This document shows, in pieces, positions 32,813 to 42,900 of a stretch of 64,000 bases of DNA. The notes below the pieces were generated by a model that had not been told where the DNA came from, did no database searches, and saw only the letters and a list, made by a program, of their open reading frames with translations. Within the stretch, counting starts at the first letter, position 1. Each line of letters opens with the position of its first letter. The translations under genes and the position numbers were made by a program. Source of the DNA: Lentisphaerae bacterium GWF2_57_35 (GTDB lineage: Bacteria; Verrucomicrobiota; Kiritimatiellia; CAIQIC01; GWF2-57-35); assembly GCA_001804865.1 (NCBI GenBank), contig MHBK01000059.1:1-64000 (forward strand). The letters are read 5' to 3'.

Positions 32813-35221
32813 ATGAATATACGGTTTTTCAGTTGTTGCGTCGTTATTGTCCTTTCCGTCCTTTTGACCGCCCCCGCGCAAGCCGTTACCCGTTATGTAT
32901 GGACGAACAGCCCTTCGCCCGGCGGCGGCTACACGACCTGGGATACCGCCGCGCATGAAATTCAGTTCGCGATAGACGCCTCCATGGCGGGCGATCTGAT
33001 CCTGGTGACCAATGGGCTTTACGATACGGGCGGCCGCCCCATGTACACGATTACCAACCGCATCACGATCGACCGGGCGGTCACGGTTCGGAGCGTCAAT
33101 GGCCCCTCCAATACGGTGGTGACAGGATGCTGGAACTCGGAATTTTTCGGGAATTACGGCTCGAAAGCCGTCCGCTGCGCCTACGTCGGGACCAACGCCA
33201 CCCTGGACGGCTTTACGCTGACCAATGGCTATACGGGCGGCTCTTCGCAATCCAACGTGGAGCGAAACGGCGGCGGCGCTTTGTGCGAACCCAGCGGAAC
33301 GCTCACCAATTGCTGGGTGATGAATTCGAGGTCTTACAATAACGGGGGCGGCATCCACGGCGGTACGGCGCTGAACTGCGCCGTTTCTGTTTGTCGCGCG
33401 GTCTATTATGGCGGCGGCGTCGCCCACTGCACCCTGATTGACGGTCGTGTGGCCAATTGCACCGCCAGTATGAGCGGAGGAGGGGTCTACCAGGGTTTTG
33501 CGCGGGACAGCTTGATCGTCTCGAATAATGCCTACGCCACGGGCGGCGGCGCGTATGAGGGTGTGTCCAGCAATTGCGTTTTTTTTGGCAATATCGGCGG
33601 GAGCGGCGAAAATTATGGCGGCGGCGGCGTTTCGCAGGGGCATCATTACAACGCGCTGTTCACGATGAATAGCGGGTATTATTATGGCGGCGCCGCTTTT
33701 CAGAGCGATTTACACGGCTGTACCGTCAGCAACAATTCAGCGCAATATGGCTCCGGCGTGGCGTACAGCACTTTGTCCAACTGCGTGGTCACGCGGAACA
33801 TCACCTCCTACAATGGCGGCGGCGCATACCATAGCCAGTTGATCGATTGCCGCGTGGAATGGAACCTGGCCGGAACGAATTTCGGCGGCCATTGGACGGG
33901 CCTGGGCGGCGGTTTATACGGCGGCGGCGCGCTCAACACGACCATCACCCGCAACGAAGCCTCCATCCGCGGCGGGGGCGCTTTGCAGGCGGGTTTGACG
34001 AATTGCATCGTCAGCCACAACCTGGCCACCAACGAAACGGGGGAAGGACAAGGGCAAAGCGGCGGGTGCGCGACTTGTTACGTGGTGGGCGGCTCCATTG
34101 CCAGCAACCGGGCGCAGACCGGCGGCGGGGCGAGTTATTCAACCCTGATCGGCGTTCGCCTGGTGGGCAATTACGCCAACGAGGCGACAAATTACATTGC
34201 TCGAGGGCATGGCGGCGGCGCCTATCGATGCGATCTGGCCCATTGCGTGGTCGAGCGGAACGAAGTTTTTAACGGCGCCAACGGCGGAGGGCTCTATCAA
34301 TGTACGGCCACCCGCTGCTATATTACGCGTAATGTGGCGCGATATCTATTCGGGTACGGCTACCTGGGCAGCGGCCTGGGCGGCGGGGCGTATCAAGGGT
34401 CGTTGTCCAACTGCGTCGTGTATTACAACACCGGCCAGGGCGCCGGCGGCGGCGTGGCCAACGGAACCGTGACGCATTGTACGATTGTGGACAACTACTC
34501 CTCTACCTGGTCCGGCGGCGGGATTCAGAGCTGCACGGCCACGTACTCCATCGTTTATTCGAACCGATTCGGCGCCGGCGGCGGAGATGCCGACAATCAT
34601 GACCAATCCGTCCTGAGCTCCTGCTGCACGCTGCCCGCCTCCGGGGATAGCATCGGCGCCGATCCCTTGTTTGTCGCCGGCGACAAGCTGTTCCGGCTGA
34701 AGGCCGGATCTCCCTGCATCGACTTTCTCGCCAACTCGTCCTGCACCGACGACTACTCCGGCGTCCCTCGCCCGCTCGACGGCAACAACGACGGCGAGGC
34801 GGCTTGGGACATCGGCGCGCACGAGATGGTGCATCCGTCCGCCGACACGGATCGCGACGCCATGAACGACGCCTGGGAACTGGCCTACACGCTGGACCCC
34901 CTCGTCAACGACGACGCGCTCGACAAGGACGGCGATCGCCTCGACAACTACAGCGAGTTTCGCGCCGGCACCGACCCGACCAACAGCGCCTCCTTCCTCG
35001 GCCTGGCCGGCGCCTCCTCCGCCGGATCCGGCCTGGCCGTGAGCTGGTCCAGCGTCGCCGGAAGATCCTACCGCCTGAACCGTTGCCAGGATCTCTGCAC
35101 CGGCGAATGGGCCGCCGTCTTGAGCGGCATCGCCGCCCTGCCGCCGATGAATACCGTCACCGATTCAACCGCTGTCGGTTCGGGTCCCTGGACCTATCGG
35201 ATCGAAGTGGAAGCGGAATAG
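32813..35221 (+). CDS. Large secreted Gly-rich parallel beta-helix protein with calcium-type repeats
   Basis: This 802-residue protein begins MNIRFFSCCVVIVLSVLL with a signal peptide ending near PAQAVT. It opens TRYVWTNSPSPGGGYTTWDTA, a common N-terminus of such proteins. About 25 rungs of the form NNxAxxxGGGxYxxxLxNC follow, rich in cysteine. Then come the tail DYSGVPRPLDGNNDG and WDIGAHEM, two Asp-rich repeats (DTDRDAMNDAWE, DKDGDRLDNYSEF) and the recurring C-terminal module (VSWSSVAGRSYRLNRCQDL). The start ATG 32813 has AAGGAG five bases before it. It resembles the repeat regions of polymorphic outer-membrane/adhesin proteins but has no visible autotransporter barrel. Probably a surface or extracellular structural protein. 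Confidence 0.87.
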   Translation: MNIRFFSCCVVIVLSVLLTAPAQAVTRYVWTNSPSPGGGYTTWDTAAHEIQFAIDASMAGDLILVTNGLYDTGGRPMYTITNRITIDRAVTVRSVNGPSNTVVTGCWNSEFFGNYGSKAVRCAYVGTNATLDGFTLTNGYTGGSSQSNVERNGGGALCEPSGTLTNCWVMNSRSYNNGGGIHGGTALNCAVSVCRAVYYGGGVAHCTLIDGRVANCTASMSGGGVYQGFARDSLIVSNNAYATGGGAYEGVSSNCVFFGNIGGSGENYGGGGVSQGHHYNALFTMNSGYYYGGAAFQSDLHGCTVSNNSAQYGSGVAYSTLSNCVVTRNITSYNGGGAYHSQLIDCRVEWNLAGTNFGGHWTGLGGGLYGGGALNTTITRNEASIRGGGALQAGLTNCIVSHNLATNETGEGQGQSGGCATCYVVGGSIASNRAQTGGGASYSTLIGVRLVGNYANEATNYIARGHGGGAYRCDLAHCVVERNEVFNGANGGGLYQCTATRCYITRNVARYLFGYGYLGSGLGGGAYQGSLSNCVVYYNTGQGAGGGVANGTVTHCTIVDNYSSTWSGGGIQSCTATYSIVYSNRFGAGGGDADNHDQSVLSSCCTLPASGDSIGADPLFVAGDKLFRLKAGSPCIDFLANSSCTDDYSGVPRPLDGNNDGEAAWDIGAHEMVHPSADTDRDAMNDAWELAYTLDPLVNDDALDKDGDRLDNYSEFRAGTDPTNSASFLGLAGASSAGSGLAVSWSSVAGRSYRLNRCQDLCTGEWAAVLSGIAALPPMNTVTDSTAVGSGPWTYRIEVEAE

Positions 35222-35434
35222 ACCGCTTTCGGAACAGGACCGCATTCCTGGAAGAGAAACGGCCGTAATCCTTTCCTCCTCAGAAATATAAACCACGAGA
35301 ATCAGGCACAGCCTGATCATCTATGGTAAGCTCCTTTGGTATATCCATTCAAACACCTGGACAATGCGTTCCAGTAGTCCGCTCGATTCCAGCCGTGGCT
35401 GCGGACCGAAGGGCAAGAAATAGAGGAGAGGGCC

Positions 35435-36865
35435 ATGAAGGCAGAACAGACGAATTCGGAGGGGCGATGGGATTGGCCCGAGCTGGCCAGACACATACGA
35501 GGCTCCTTGCTCACTCGGGAACAGCCGGCGTACGATCGCGAACGGCGGAACATGTTGTGGAACCAGGTGAAGCCGGATCGGCATCCGGACGCCATCGTCC
35601 GCGTGGCCTCGGTGGAAGACATTCAGCAGGCGGTTCAGTTTGCCCGGGAGGGCGGGCTGAAAGTGGCCGTCCGGGGCGGCGGACACAGTTGGTGCGGGTC
35701 TCCTCTGCGACAGGGCGGACTGCTCCTGGACTTGGGCCGGCTCAACAGCATCCAGATGGATGCGGATGCCCGCCGGGCGCGGATACAACCCGCCGTGGAA
35801 GGGCAAATGTTGAGCGCCTTCCTGGCCTCCCAGCAAATGGCCTTTCCCGTCGGGCATTGCGCGGACGTGCCGCTCAGCGGCTATCTGCTCAACGGCGGCG
35901 CCGGTTGGAATAGCGGCGCATGGGGGTTGGGCTGCATGAATGTGGAAGGACTCGACGTGGTCAATGCCCAGGGCGAGCTGATCCATGCGGATGCCGACAA
36001 CCACCCGGATTTCTATTGGGCGGCCCGGGGCGCCGGCCCGGGTTTTTTTGGCGTGGTGGCCCAATATCATGTGCGGCTGCATCCTCTTCCGCAGGCCATC
36101 GTCGTCAGCACGGTCACGTATCGGCTGAAGGATGCTCAGCCGGCTTTGGAATGGCTGCCGCAACTGGTTCGTGAAGTTCGTCCCGAGGTCGAAGTGCTCT
36201 GTTTCGTTTGCTCCGCGGACGAGACGCTTCCGCCCGCGAAGGCCGGCCCGGCAGAACAGGTCGTCAAGATTTTCGCCATCGCCTTCGCCGATACCGAGGC
36301 GGACGCCAAGGCCTGGTTGCAGCCTCTGGAGGCTTGCCCGAAAGCCAAAAGCCTCAAGACCGATTTCTACCAGAAGACGTCCTTCGAGGATTTGTATGCC
36401 TTGACCTCTGCAATCTATCTGCCTCAGCGCCGCTACGCCGCGGATATCTGTTGGACCCACGCCACGCCCGCGGATGTCCTGGCGCAGTTGCGCGACCACA
36501 TCCGGGCGGCGCCTTCGCACGACTCGTTCCTCCTCCTGGCGCCCATCCCCGCCCCGCCGCCCGGCGCGCCCCCGTTGCCGGACATGGCGTTTTCGATGGC
36601 CGCTCCGCTGCTGGTGGGGGTTTATGGCTGCTGGAAGGACGAGGCTTCGGACGAACACAATCAAAAATGGGTCTGCGAAGCCATGAAACGGCTCGAACCG
36701 CTGAGCGTGGGTTCCTACATCGGCGAATGCGATTTGACTGCCGGCCCCAATCGCGCCGCCGCCTGCTTTGCTCCCGCCAACTGGCAGCGCCTTCGCGACC
36801 TCAAGCGCCAGCACGATCCCGACGACCTGTTCTTCGACTATCTGACGCCGAGCGGACCTTCGTGA
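35435..36865 (+). CDS. FAD-dependent oxidoreductase, berberine-bridge-enzyme type
   Basis: This 476-residue flavoprotein of the VAO/BBE superfamily has the FAD-binding region VRVASVEDIQQAVQFAREGG and VAVRGGGHSWCG. His84 sits in the GGGHS motif and Cys142 in VGHCADVPLSGYLLNGGAGW, the two positions that carry bicovalent FAD in oligosaccharide oxidases of this family. The C-terminal BBE motif is present (FAPANWQRLRDLKRQHDPDD). It lacks a signal peptide, unlike many BBE oxidases. GGAGAGG precedes the ATG. A carbohydrate or alcohol substrate is likely but cannot be read. Confidence 0.88.
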   Translation: MKAEQTNSEGRWDWPELARHIRGSLLTREQPAYDRERRNMLWNQVKPDRHPDAIVRVASVEDIQQAVQFAREGGLKVAVRGGGHSWCGSPLRQGGLLLDLGRLNSIQMDADARRARIQPAVEGQMLSAFLASQQMAFPVGHCADVPLSGYLLNGGAGWNSGAWGLGCMNVEGLDVVNAQGELIHADADNHPDFYWAARGAGPGFFGVVAQYHVRLHPLPQAIVVSTVTYRLKDAQPALEWLPQLVREVRPEVEVLCFVCSADETLPPAKAGPAEQVVKIFAIAFADTEADAKAWLQPLEACPKAKSLKTDFYQKTSFEDLYALTSAIYLPQRRYAADICWTHATPADVLAQLRDHIRAAPSHDSFLLLAPIPAPPPGAPPLPDMAFSMAAPLLVGVYGCWKDEASDEHNQKWVCEAMKRLEPLSVGSYIGECDLTAGPNRAAACFAPANWQRLRDLKRQHDPDDLFFDYLTPSGPS

Positions 36866-36880
36866 ATCCGTCTTCTGGAG

Positions 36881-36900
36881 CCGGCCTGCCCTCAGGCCGG
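36881..36900. terminator. Hairpin between convergent genes (terminator)
   Basis: CCGGCCTG, loop CCCT, CAGGCCGG, followed on the plus strand by TTCTTCTATT. It lies between the FAD oxidoreductase stop and the end of the opposing gene at 36906. Confidence 0.7.
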
Positions 36901-36905
36901 TTCTT

Positions 36906-38240
36906 CTATTCCTTCGCAACCGTTGCGATCCGCGCTCTGACGGGAATGTTGCTGGAATCAAGCCCCGGCGTTTGCCCATGCATATCGAACGTCACATGGA
37001 CCTGCGGCCGGAAGATCAAGCAATGGGTGGACCCGCCAAAGTGAAACATCCCGAGCTGGTCGCCCTTGTTCACGCGCTGCCCTTCGTATACGGTGACTTC
37101 ATTGGCCGAAACTTCCGCCATGCCCACGAACATCACGCACATCAAGCCGATCTTCGGGTTATCGGCTTCGATAAAGATCAGAGCCCGGGTCGCCACTTCC
37201 GTGATATAGGCCTGGGATTCGTTGGGCCCCGCCGGATCGTAACCTTCCGACAAGGCCTCCGCGTAATACGAACCATCCACCAAGGTGGTCTTGACGATCT
37301 TTCCACTCACCGGGCTGTGCCAGCGGTGGTAACTCAACGCGCTCAGAAACGCCTGGTAAATCGTGCCGCCTGCAAACAACTCGGCTAAAGGATCTCCCGC
37401 CATCATGTGTTGCAGCGAATAGGGCTGCGCCTTGATCCAGAACTGGTCGCGAAATTTCACGTCGGTCGCGATCCGGTAAGGCGCCGATTCGCAGGCATTG
37501 GCGATCACGGAGTCGTCCTCCGGACTCGCCACCGGCCGCCGGCCTTCCCGAAACGTTCGCGTGAAAAAATCGTCCCAGGAGGCAAACCCATGATAAGGCC
37601 GGCTCGGATCGCAGTGAAAATCCTGCACGAAAGTCGGCATCGCCGCTTGGGCGTCCCGGCCAAACCATCCGCTTTCGGGATCGTCGCTTAATACGTAACG
37701 CGAATCTGCCGAATCCAGGAAGACCGCCCACTGACTCAAGATTTTCTTCAACTGGCGGTTCACCTTCTCGTTCAAAAAGAGCGACGTTCCCGCCGGAGTG
37801 CCCATGGGCCAGTCCAGGATGGCATTGATGGGAAAACCTACCAGCCCGGTTTTGTTGAATTCCGGCGCCTGGGTCATGATGAGATTCATTAACTGCAGCA
37901 TATGGCGGTAATCCCGGATCTGAGGTTTTCCCTCGGGATCGTTAAGAAAAAGCGCCTTGCGGGGAACCTGGTCGAACGCCTGGTGAAACAGCATGTAGAC
38001 TTCAGGATCTCCTTCAATCAAATCCTTGAACTCCCGAATGACCGGCAAAAAAGGTTTGTCAGCGGCTTCCTGGTCCGTCTCCCTGATGAGTTTCGCCAGC
38101 CATTGATCCAGAAAGAATTGGTCCGACGGCAACCATTGGCCCACCCGGTATGGAGCCGGTTTGATCGCCGTTTTCTGTTGAGCCAGAACATTGAGCGAAA
38201 CCAAGCTTAGGATGAAAAGAGAGAATAGAAGTTTTTTCAT
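36906..38240 (-). CDS. Exported phosphatidylserine decarboxylase-like protein
   Basis: The protein has 444 residues and starts with a signal peptide (MKKLLFSLFILSLVSLNVLA). The N-terminal part (to about 200) is the helical domain often attached to such decarboxylases (FKDLIEGDPEVYMLFHQAFD, DWPMGTPAGTSLFL). The decarboxylase part has SWDDFFTRTFREGRRP, YHRWHSPVSGKIV and the self-cleavage motif FHFGGSTHCLIF, whose GGST serine becomes the pyruvoyl group. Standard PSDs are membrane-bound with no cleavable signal, so an extracytoplasmic enzyme acting on an amino-acid or phospholipid headgroup is an inference. No phosphatidylserine synthase is nearby. Confidence 0.82.
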   Translation of the reverse strand: MKKLLFSLFILSLVSLNVLAQQKTAIKPAPYRVGQWLPSDQFFLDQWLAKLIRETDQEAADKPFLPVIREFKDLIEGDPEVYMLFHQAFDQVPRKALFLNDPEGKPQIRDYRHMLQLMNLIMTQAPEFNKTGLVGFPINAILDWPMGTPAGTSLFLNEKVNRQLKKILSQWAVFLDSADSRYVLSDDPESGWFGRDAQAAMPTFVQDFHCDPSRPYHGFASWDDFFTRTFREGRRPVASPEDDSVIANACESAPYRIATDVKFRDQFWIKAQPYSLQHMMAGDPLAELFAGGTIYQAFLSALSYHRWHSPVSGKIVKTTLVDGSYYAEALSEGYDPAGPNESQAYITEVATRALIFIEADNPKIGLMCVMFVGMAEVSANEVTVYEGQRVNKGDQLGMFHFGGSTHCLIFRPQVHVTFDMHGQTPGLDSSNIPVRARIATVAKE

Positions 38241-38332
38241 GGAGAGAGGCTATCCGAGGGCGAACAGGCCCTCAAGCAGAAAAGCCGGGGACTGAAGGGA
38301 CGAAAAGGACCCAGGAGGACATTGCCGGAAGT

Positions 38333-38941
38333 CTATTTCGGGAGTTGCTTTGACCTCGCCGCGAGACGGGCGCGGGTCATGCGCTCGCGGAGACCGCCTT
38401 CCTTCAGAAAGTCCTGTTCCAGTCGACGGAGTTGCTGATCGAGCAGGTAGTTAGTGAGCTTGATGAGGCCGATCATCACATTGGCGACAATGGCGGGGTC
38501 GGAATGTTCAATCCCTTTCTTGAACGTGTCGTAATCGGGGTTGGGCCGACGATTCAGTTCGCGCAGGCGACGGGTGAGGATATGATCCTTGGTCCATTCT
38601 TCGCGGCCGCGTACGCGCAGGAAATCGCGATAGTCTTCCAGTAGTTCCTCCAGGCTGGCGCGGGCCACATTGGTGAGTTTGATCTCGGTTTCCTTGGATG
38701 TGCCGCTGGCCTGACTGCCCTCAAGAATGTTTTGTTTTCCGGAACGGGCCGCCTGAACCATCTGATCGTGCGTGCGAGAACGCTTGTCCACAAAACGATC
38801 GCAGAAGCGAACCGTGCCGTCATAAACGATTCGCGCCTTACGAAAAGAATGCAACTCCTGATAACCGCCATGAGCAGGAATGAAGCCTGCCCCGTCGCGA
38901 AGTTTTGTCCTCTCGGTCCCCTCAGTCCCTTTTCCCTTCAT
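38333..38941 (-). CDS. Four-helix-bundle protein with suffix domain
   Basis: This is a 202-residue protein of the small four-helix-bundle family first noted as an insertion in 23S rRNA genes but often free-standing in environmental bacteria. Signature stretches are YDGTVRFCDRFVDKRSRTHD, MVQAARSGKQNILEGSQAS and EIKLTNVARASLEELLEDYR. The ~70-residue C-terminal extension (NVMIGLIKLTNYLLDQQLRR) marks the suffix-domain subtype. ATG 38941 is preferred to a GTG ten codons upstream because GGGGGCTGGG lies before it. Its biochemical role is unknown. Confidence 0.82.
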   Translation of the reverse strand: MKGKGTEGTERTKLRDGAGFIPAHGGYQELHSFRKARIVYDGTVRFCDRFVDKRSRTHDQMVQAARSGKQNILEGSQASGTSKETEIKLTNVARASLEELLEDYRDFLRVRGREEWTKDHILTRRLRELNRRPNPDYDTFKKGIEHSDPAIVANVMIGLIKLTNYLLDQQLRRLEQDFLKEGGLRERMTRARLAARSKQLPK

Positions 38942-39022
38942 GTCCCAGCCCCCTTCGTTTTTGAAGCTCACGGCTCATGCTATCCTGAAGCCGACCGGCC
39001 CGGCAAGCTTGCGGCCGCCTCT

Positions 39023-39979
39023 CTATTTTTGTACTTGAAGCAAAAACTCCCCGACCTCTTTTTCCCACAGGCTCGGTTCTTTTCCGTAGCAGGATTCATG
39101 GAACACGTTGGGGAACAGGACGAATTCCTTGGCAGGAAACGGCAGAGCCTCGAAGACTTCCCGCGCCTGCTCCGGTCGGGCGCGCGGGTCTTTTTCACCG
39201 TGCAAAAACAAAGCCGGGCAGCGAACTTCGGCGGCGTATTCGACCGGGTTGTGGGAGAATGAAAATGCGCCGGCTTGGACGGAGCCCCAAAACGCCATCA
39301 GGTGCGCGAAGGGAAACGACGGCCAGCCCATGCTGTCGAACCGGTTCTTAACGGTTTTCAGCAGAGTGTTAAAAACGGATTCGATGATGACGGCTTGGGG
39401 CTCTATTTTTTCGACAGCCACCGCCCGCAGGATGGCGACGGCGCCCATGGATTGCCCGTAGAGGATGACCGGCAGATTGGGGTGTTGCATCTGGGCAAAA
39501 CGAACCGCGCAGAGCACATCATGGGCTTCCTGATAACCCAGCGTCGTCAGATTTCCAGTCGATCCGCCGCTTCCACGAAAGTCGACAAGCAGAACCTCGC
39601 AACCCATTTGATGAAAAGCCTTCGCCTCAGGCAGCAGCCAGGCTTTGCACGAACCGTAGCCGTGAAACAGGATGACCGTGCCGAGGGGGTTGTCATGAGA
39701 AATGCGCCAGGCTTCCAGTTTCAAGCGATCCGGGGTTTCGAGCAGGAACGTTTCGTAAGGAAGATCGGGGACGATGTCGCTCGCAGGCCGGGGCAGGTTG
39801 ATGCCGGTAAACAGCACCCGCAACTTTTGGAGAGGCGACAGTTGTTCCGGAGAGCCGGTGCGAGTCCCTCGATCCGCATAATGCATCATGCGCCATGCCT
39901 GTTGATAGGCCGCGACGTTCATGCCGATGAAGCCCAGTAGAGCGAGCGAGAGGATCATCATAAAGCGCCTCTTTTTCAT
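39023..39979 (-). CDS. Alpha/beta hydrolase with N-terminal membrane anchor
   Basis: This 318-residue serine hydrolase has an N-terminal hydrophobic segment (MMILSLALLGFIGMNVAAY). The triad candidates are Ser in YGQSMGAVAI, Asp in HGEKDPRARPE and His in PNVFHESCY; the oxyanion HG is in VILFHGYGSC. It resembles the YfhR/BEM46-type hydrolases with a signal anchor. Its start overlaps the stop of the large acyltransferase/ligase fusion gene by 4 bases, so a role in lipid or acyl-ester turnover is a reasonable inference. Substrate unknown. Confidence 0.85.
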   Translation of the reverse strand: MKKRRFMMILSLALLGFIGMNVAAYQQAWRMMHYADRGTRTGSPEQLSPLQKLRVLFTGINLPRPASDIVPDLPYETFLLETPDRLKLEAWRISHDNPLGTVILFHGYGSCKAWLLPEAKAFHQMGCEVLLVDFRGSGGSTGNLTTLGYQEAHDVLCAVRFAQMQHPNLPVILYGQSMGAVAILRAVAVEKIEPQAVIIESVFNTLLKTVKNRFDSMGWPSFPFAHLMAFWGSVQAGAFSFSHNPVEYAAEVRCPALFLHGEKDPRARPEQAREVFEALPFPAKEFVLFPNVFHESCYGKEPSLWEKEVGEFLLQVQK

Positions 39980-42900
39980 GCGTATGGCGCCACTTTTTCT
40001 GCCGCCATTGTCTTCAACGCCGCCAAATCCAGTTTGCCGCTGCCGAGCTGGGGGAGTTGCTCGATGGGAAAGAAGCAGCGCGGGTCGGGTTTCCAGAGGT
40101 TGGGCAAGGAGCTGGCGGTAAGAATCTCGTGGAGCTTCTCGACGGGACCGGCTTCCGGCGTGTAGAGGACGACCAACTTCTCGCCGCGCTTCTCGTCGGG
40201 GACGGCGGTGACGGCCAGGACGGGCGAGGTCTTGCCGAGTCCTTTGTGCAGTTCTTCCTCCGCGGCGAGGTGGGGAATCATTTCGCCGCCGATCTTGCTG
40301 AAGCGCGACAGGCGGTCGGTGATGACCAGGAATCCTTCTTCATCCACGCGGGCCATGTCGCCGGTGTTGTACCAGCCTTCCTTCAGCACTTCGGCAGTTT
40401 TTTCGGGCTGGTTCAAGTAGCCGAGCATGACGTTGGGGCCTTTAATCAGCAGCAGTCCGGCCTCGCCCGGAGGCAAGATCGCGCCGGTTTCCGGATGGAC
40501 GATCCGCACGGCGATGCCCGGCAGCGGCATGCCGACGCTGCCTTCCTTCCAGCCGGTCTGCGTCATGCCGCCGATCGTCACATGGGGGATGCTCAAGGCC
40601 GCCACCGGAGACAACTCCGTGGCGCCGTAGCCTTCCAAAGGATGGACGCCAAATCGTTTTTCGAATTCCTCGGCCAGGCCGGGTTTCATTTTTTCCGCGC
40701 CGACGACCACGTACTTCAGCGTCTTGAAATCCTCCGGCGTCGCCTTGCGTAAATAAATCGAAAGAAAGGTCGGCGTGGCGAAGAGCATCGTAGACTCGTT
40801 CTCCCTGACCGCCTGGGCCATGCGGGCTCCGTCGAGCGGATTGAAGTGATACGTGACCGGTACGCCGCTCAACAGCGGATACCACAGGCATCCCGTGAAA
40901 CCCAGCGAATGGAAGAACGGCAACGCGGCGCACAGATTGTCCTTGGGGGACTGATAGAAAACCATGCGGAGCGCTTCGATGTTGGAGAGGATGTTGTGAT
41001 GACTCAGCATGATGCCCTTCGGCGTGCCGGTCGAGCCGGAGGAAAAAAGAACCGTCGCCACATCGTCGGCTTGGAAGCCGTGAGGCCGCGCCAACCGTCG
41101 AGCCGGCGTTATCAAGGCCTGCAAAAGCGCCGTGCGTTTGTCGTCGGAGGTGATGGAGGCGGCCAAATCTTCCAGGCAAATCGTTTCAACGCCCTCCGGT
41201 TGGACCGGAATGCGCTCCAGAAATGCGCGCGCGGAAATCAGGGTTTTGATTTCGCTTTGGCGGATGGCCGATTCGAAGGACTGGGCCGACGCGGTAAAGT
41301 TCAGATGAATCGGCGTGCCGCCGGCGAACAGGACGGCCATGTTGGCCAGTACTCCGCCCGTCGAAGGCGGCAACGCGATGCCCAACGACGAGGAATTCGG
41401 GAGCCGGCGCTTAATGGCCTGGGCCAGCGCCAGCGACGAGATCAGCGTCTTGCCGTAGGTCAGCTTCCGGCCTGTCGTATCGTTCATGGCCGGCGCAAAC
41501 CAGCGCTTGCGCGCCGCCCGGACGAACTCCTCGCCCAGCGGACGGCGGAAGGGCTTCCGGTCATTGAAGTATTCGCACGACAATTCCATCACCGCTTCCT
41601 TGACTTGCGTCGCCGTCGCCGTGGCGGGCAGGGGCTTGCCGAAAATGACGGAAACCGGATATCGCAGCAGGGCCGGCCAATGGCGGACGAGCTGCCCGTG
41701 ATAATAGCTCGCAATGCTGCCCCACGCGCCGCCGAGATAAACCGGAACGATCGGATAATCGGCGCCTTTGACGATCCTCTCGAACCCGCGGCGAAATTCG
41801 CGCAACGTGCCCGTGCGGGTCAGCATGCCTTCGGCAAAAATGCAAACCAGATATCCGTCGTCCATGACTGCTCGCGCCTGCTGAAGCGCCAGGACGATTT
41901 TCTTGGGCGAGCCGCTGGTCGAAATGGGAATGCAGCCCATCAGCCGAAACAGAGGTTGCAGAAAACGCAGGCGCTCGTAAACATCCGCCGCCATCATGAA
42001 CCGAATCCGCCGTTGTTGCGTCGCGCCCAGCAGCAGGGCGTCGACATAGGACGCATGATTGCAGATCAGCAGGGCCGGACCTTCGACCGGTACATTCTCG
42101 ATGCCCTTTACGCTAATCCGATAGGCCAGCCGGGTGATGACCAGGATGACGAAGCGGATAAAGAAATCCGGCAGGATGATAAACGTGGCCAGCGTCAAGG
42201 CCAGCGTCAGGGCGCCCATGAACACAAATCCATCGGCAGGGTTAATGCCCAGAAGAGGAAACAAGGCCACCAGCCCCGAGGCGATCAGCACGCCCGTCCA
42301 ACTGAGAAAATTCGACGCCGCCAGAATCTCGCCCAACCGCTGGTGTGGCGAGCGGAATTGAATGAACGCATCGAGCGGCACAATGAACAGCCCCGAGCCC
42401 AATCCCGCCAACAGCATCAGCGGCGCGACCGCTACCGCATGGGAGGGGACGACCTTCAACAGGACGATCGCCAGCGTCAACGCCAGCGAACCCAATGGCA
42501 CGATGCCGAATTCGATGTTTCTACCGGAAAGCCGTCCCGCCAGCCAGGAGCCGACAGCAATGCCGATGGCGGCGACGAAAAACAGATAGCCGCTTTGTTC
42601 CTGGGTCAACCCCAGGCGTTGCATGCCGTAGGGGATGATGTTCATCTGCAGGAAAGCGCCGATCAAAAGAAAATACGCGGCGGCGATTACGGCCATGAAC
42701 AGATAGGAATCCTTTCGGACAAAGCGAAGCGTGCGGTAGATGTCGCGCAGGAAAAAGACGGAGCTTTTTTGCAGGGAGCCCGACGGGGGCGTCTTTTCGA
42801 TGCCAAAAGCGGCCAACGAGCCCAGGACGGCAATGCCGACGCAAAACCATTGGGCGACGGGATAGATTTTCCCGGTCAGTTCGCCCAGCATCGGCGCGGA

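Noticed and set aside
32609..33646. 345-residue minus-strand frame
   Set aside because: Antisense of the secreted beta-helix gene, whose signal peptide and ribosome site are convincing.
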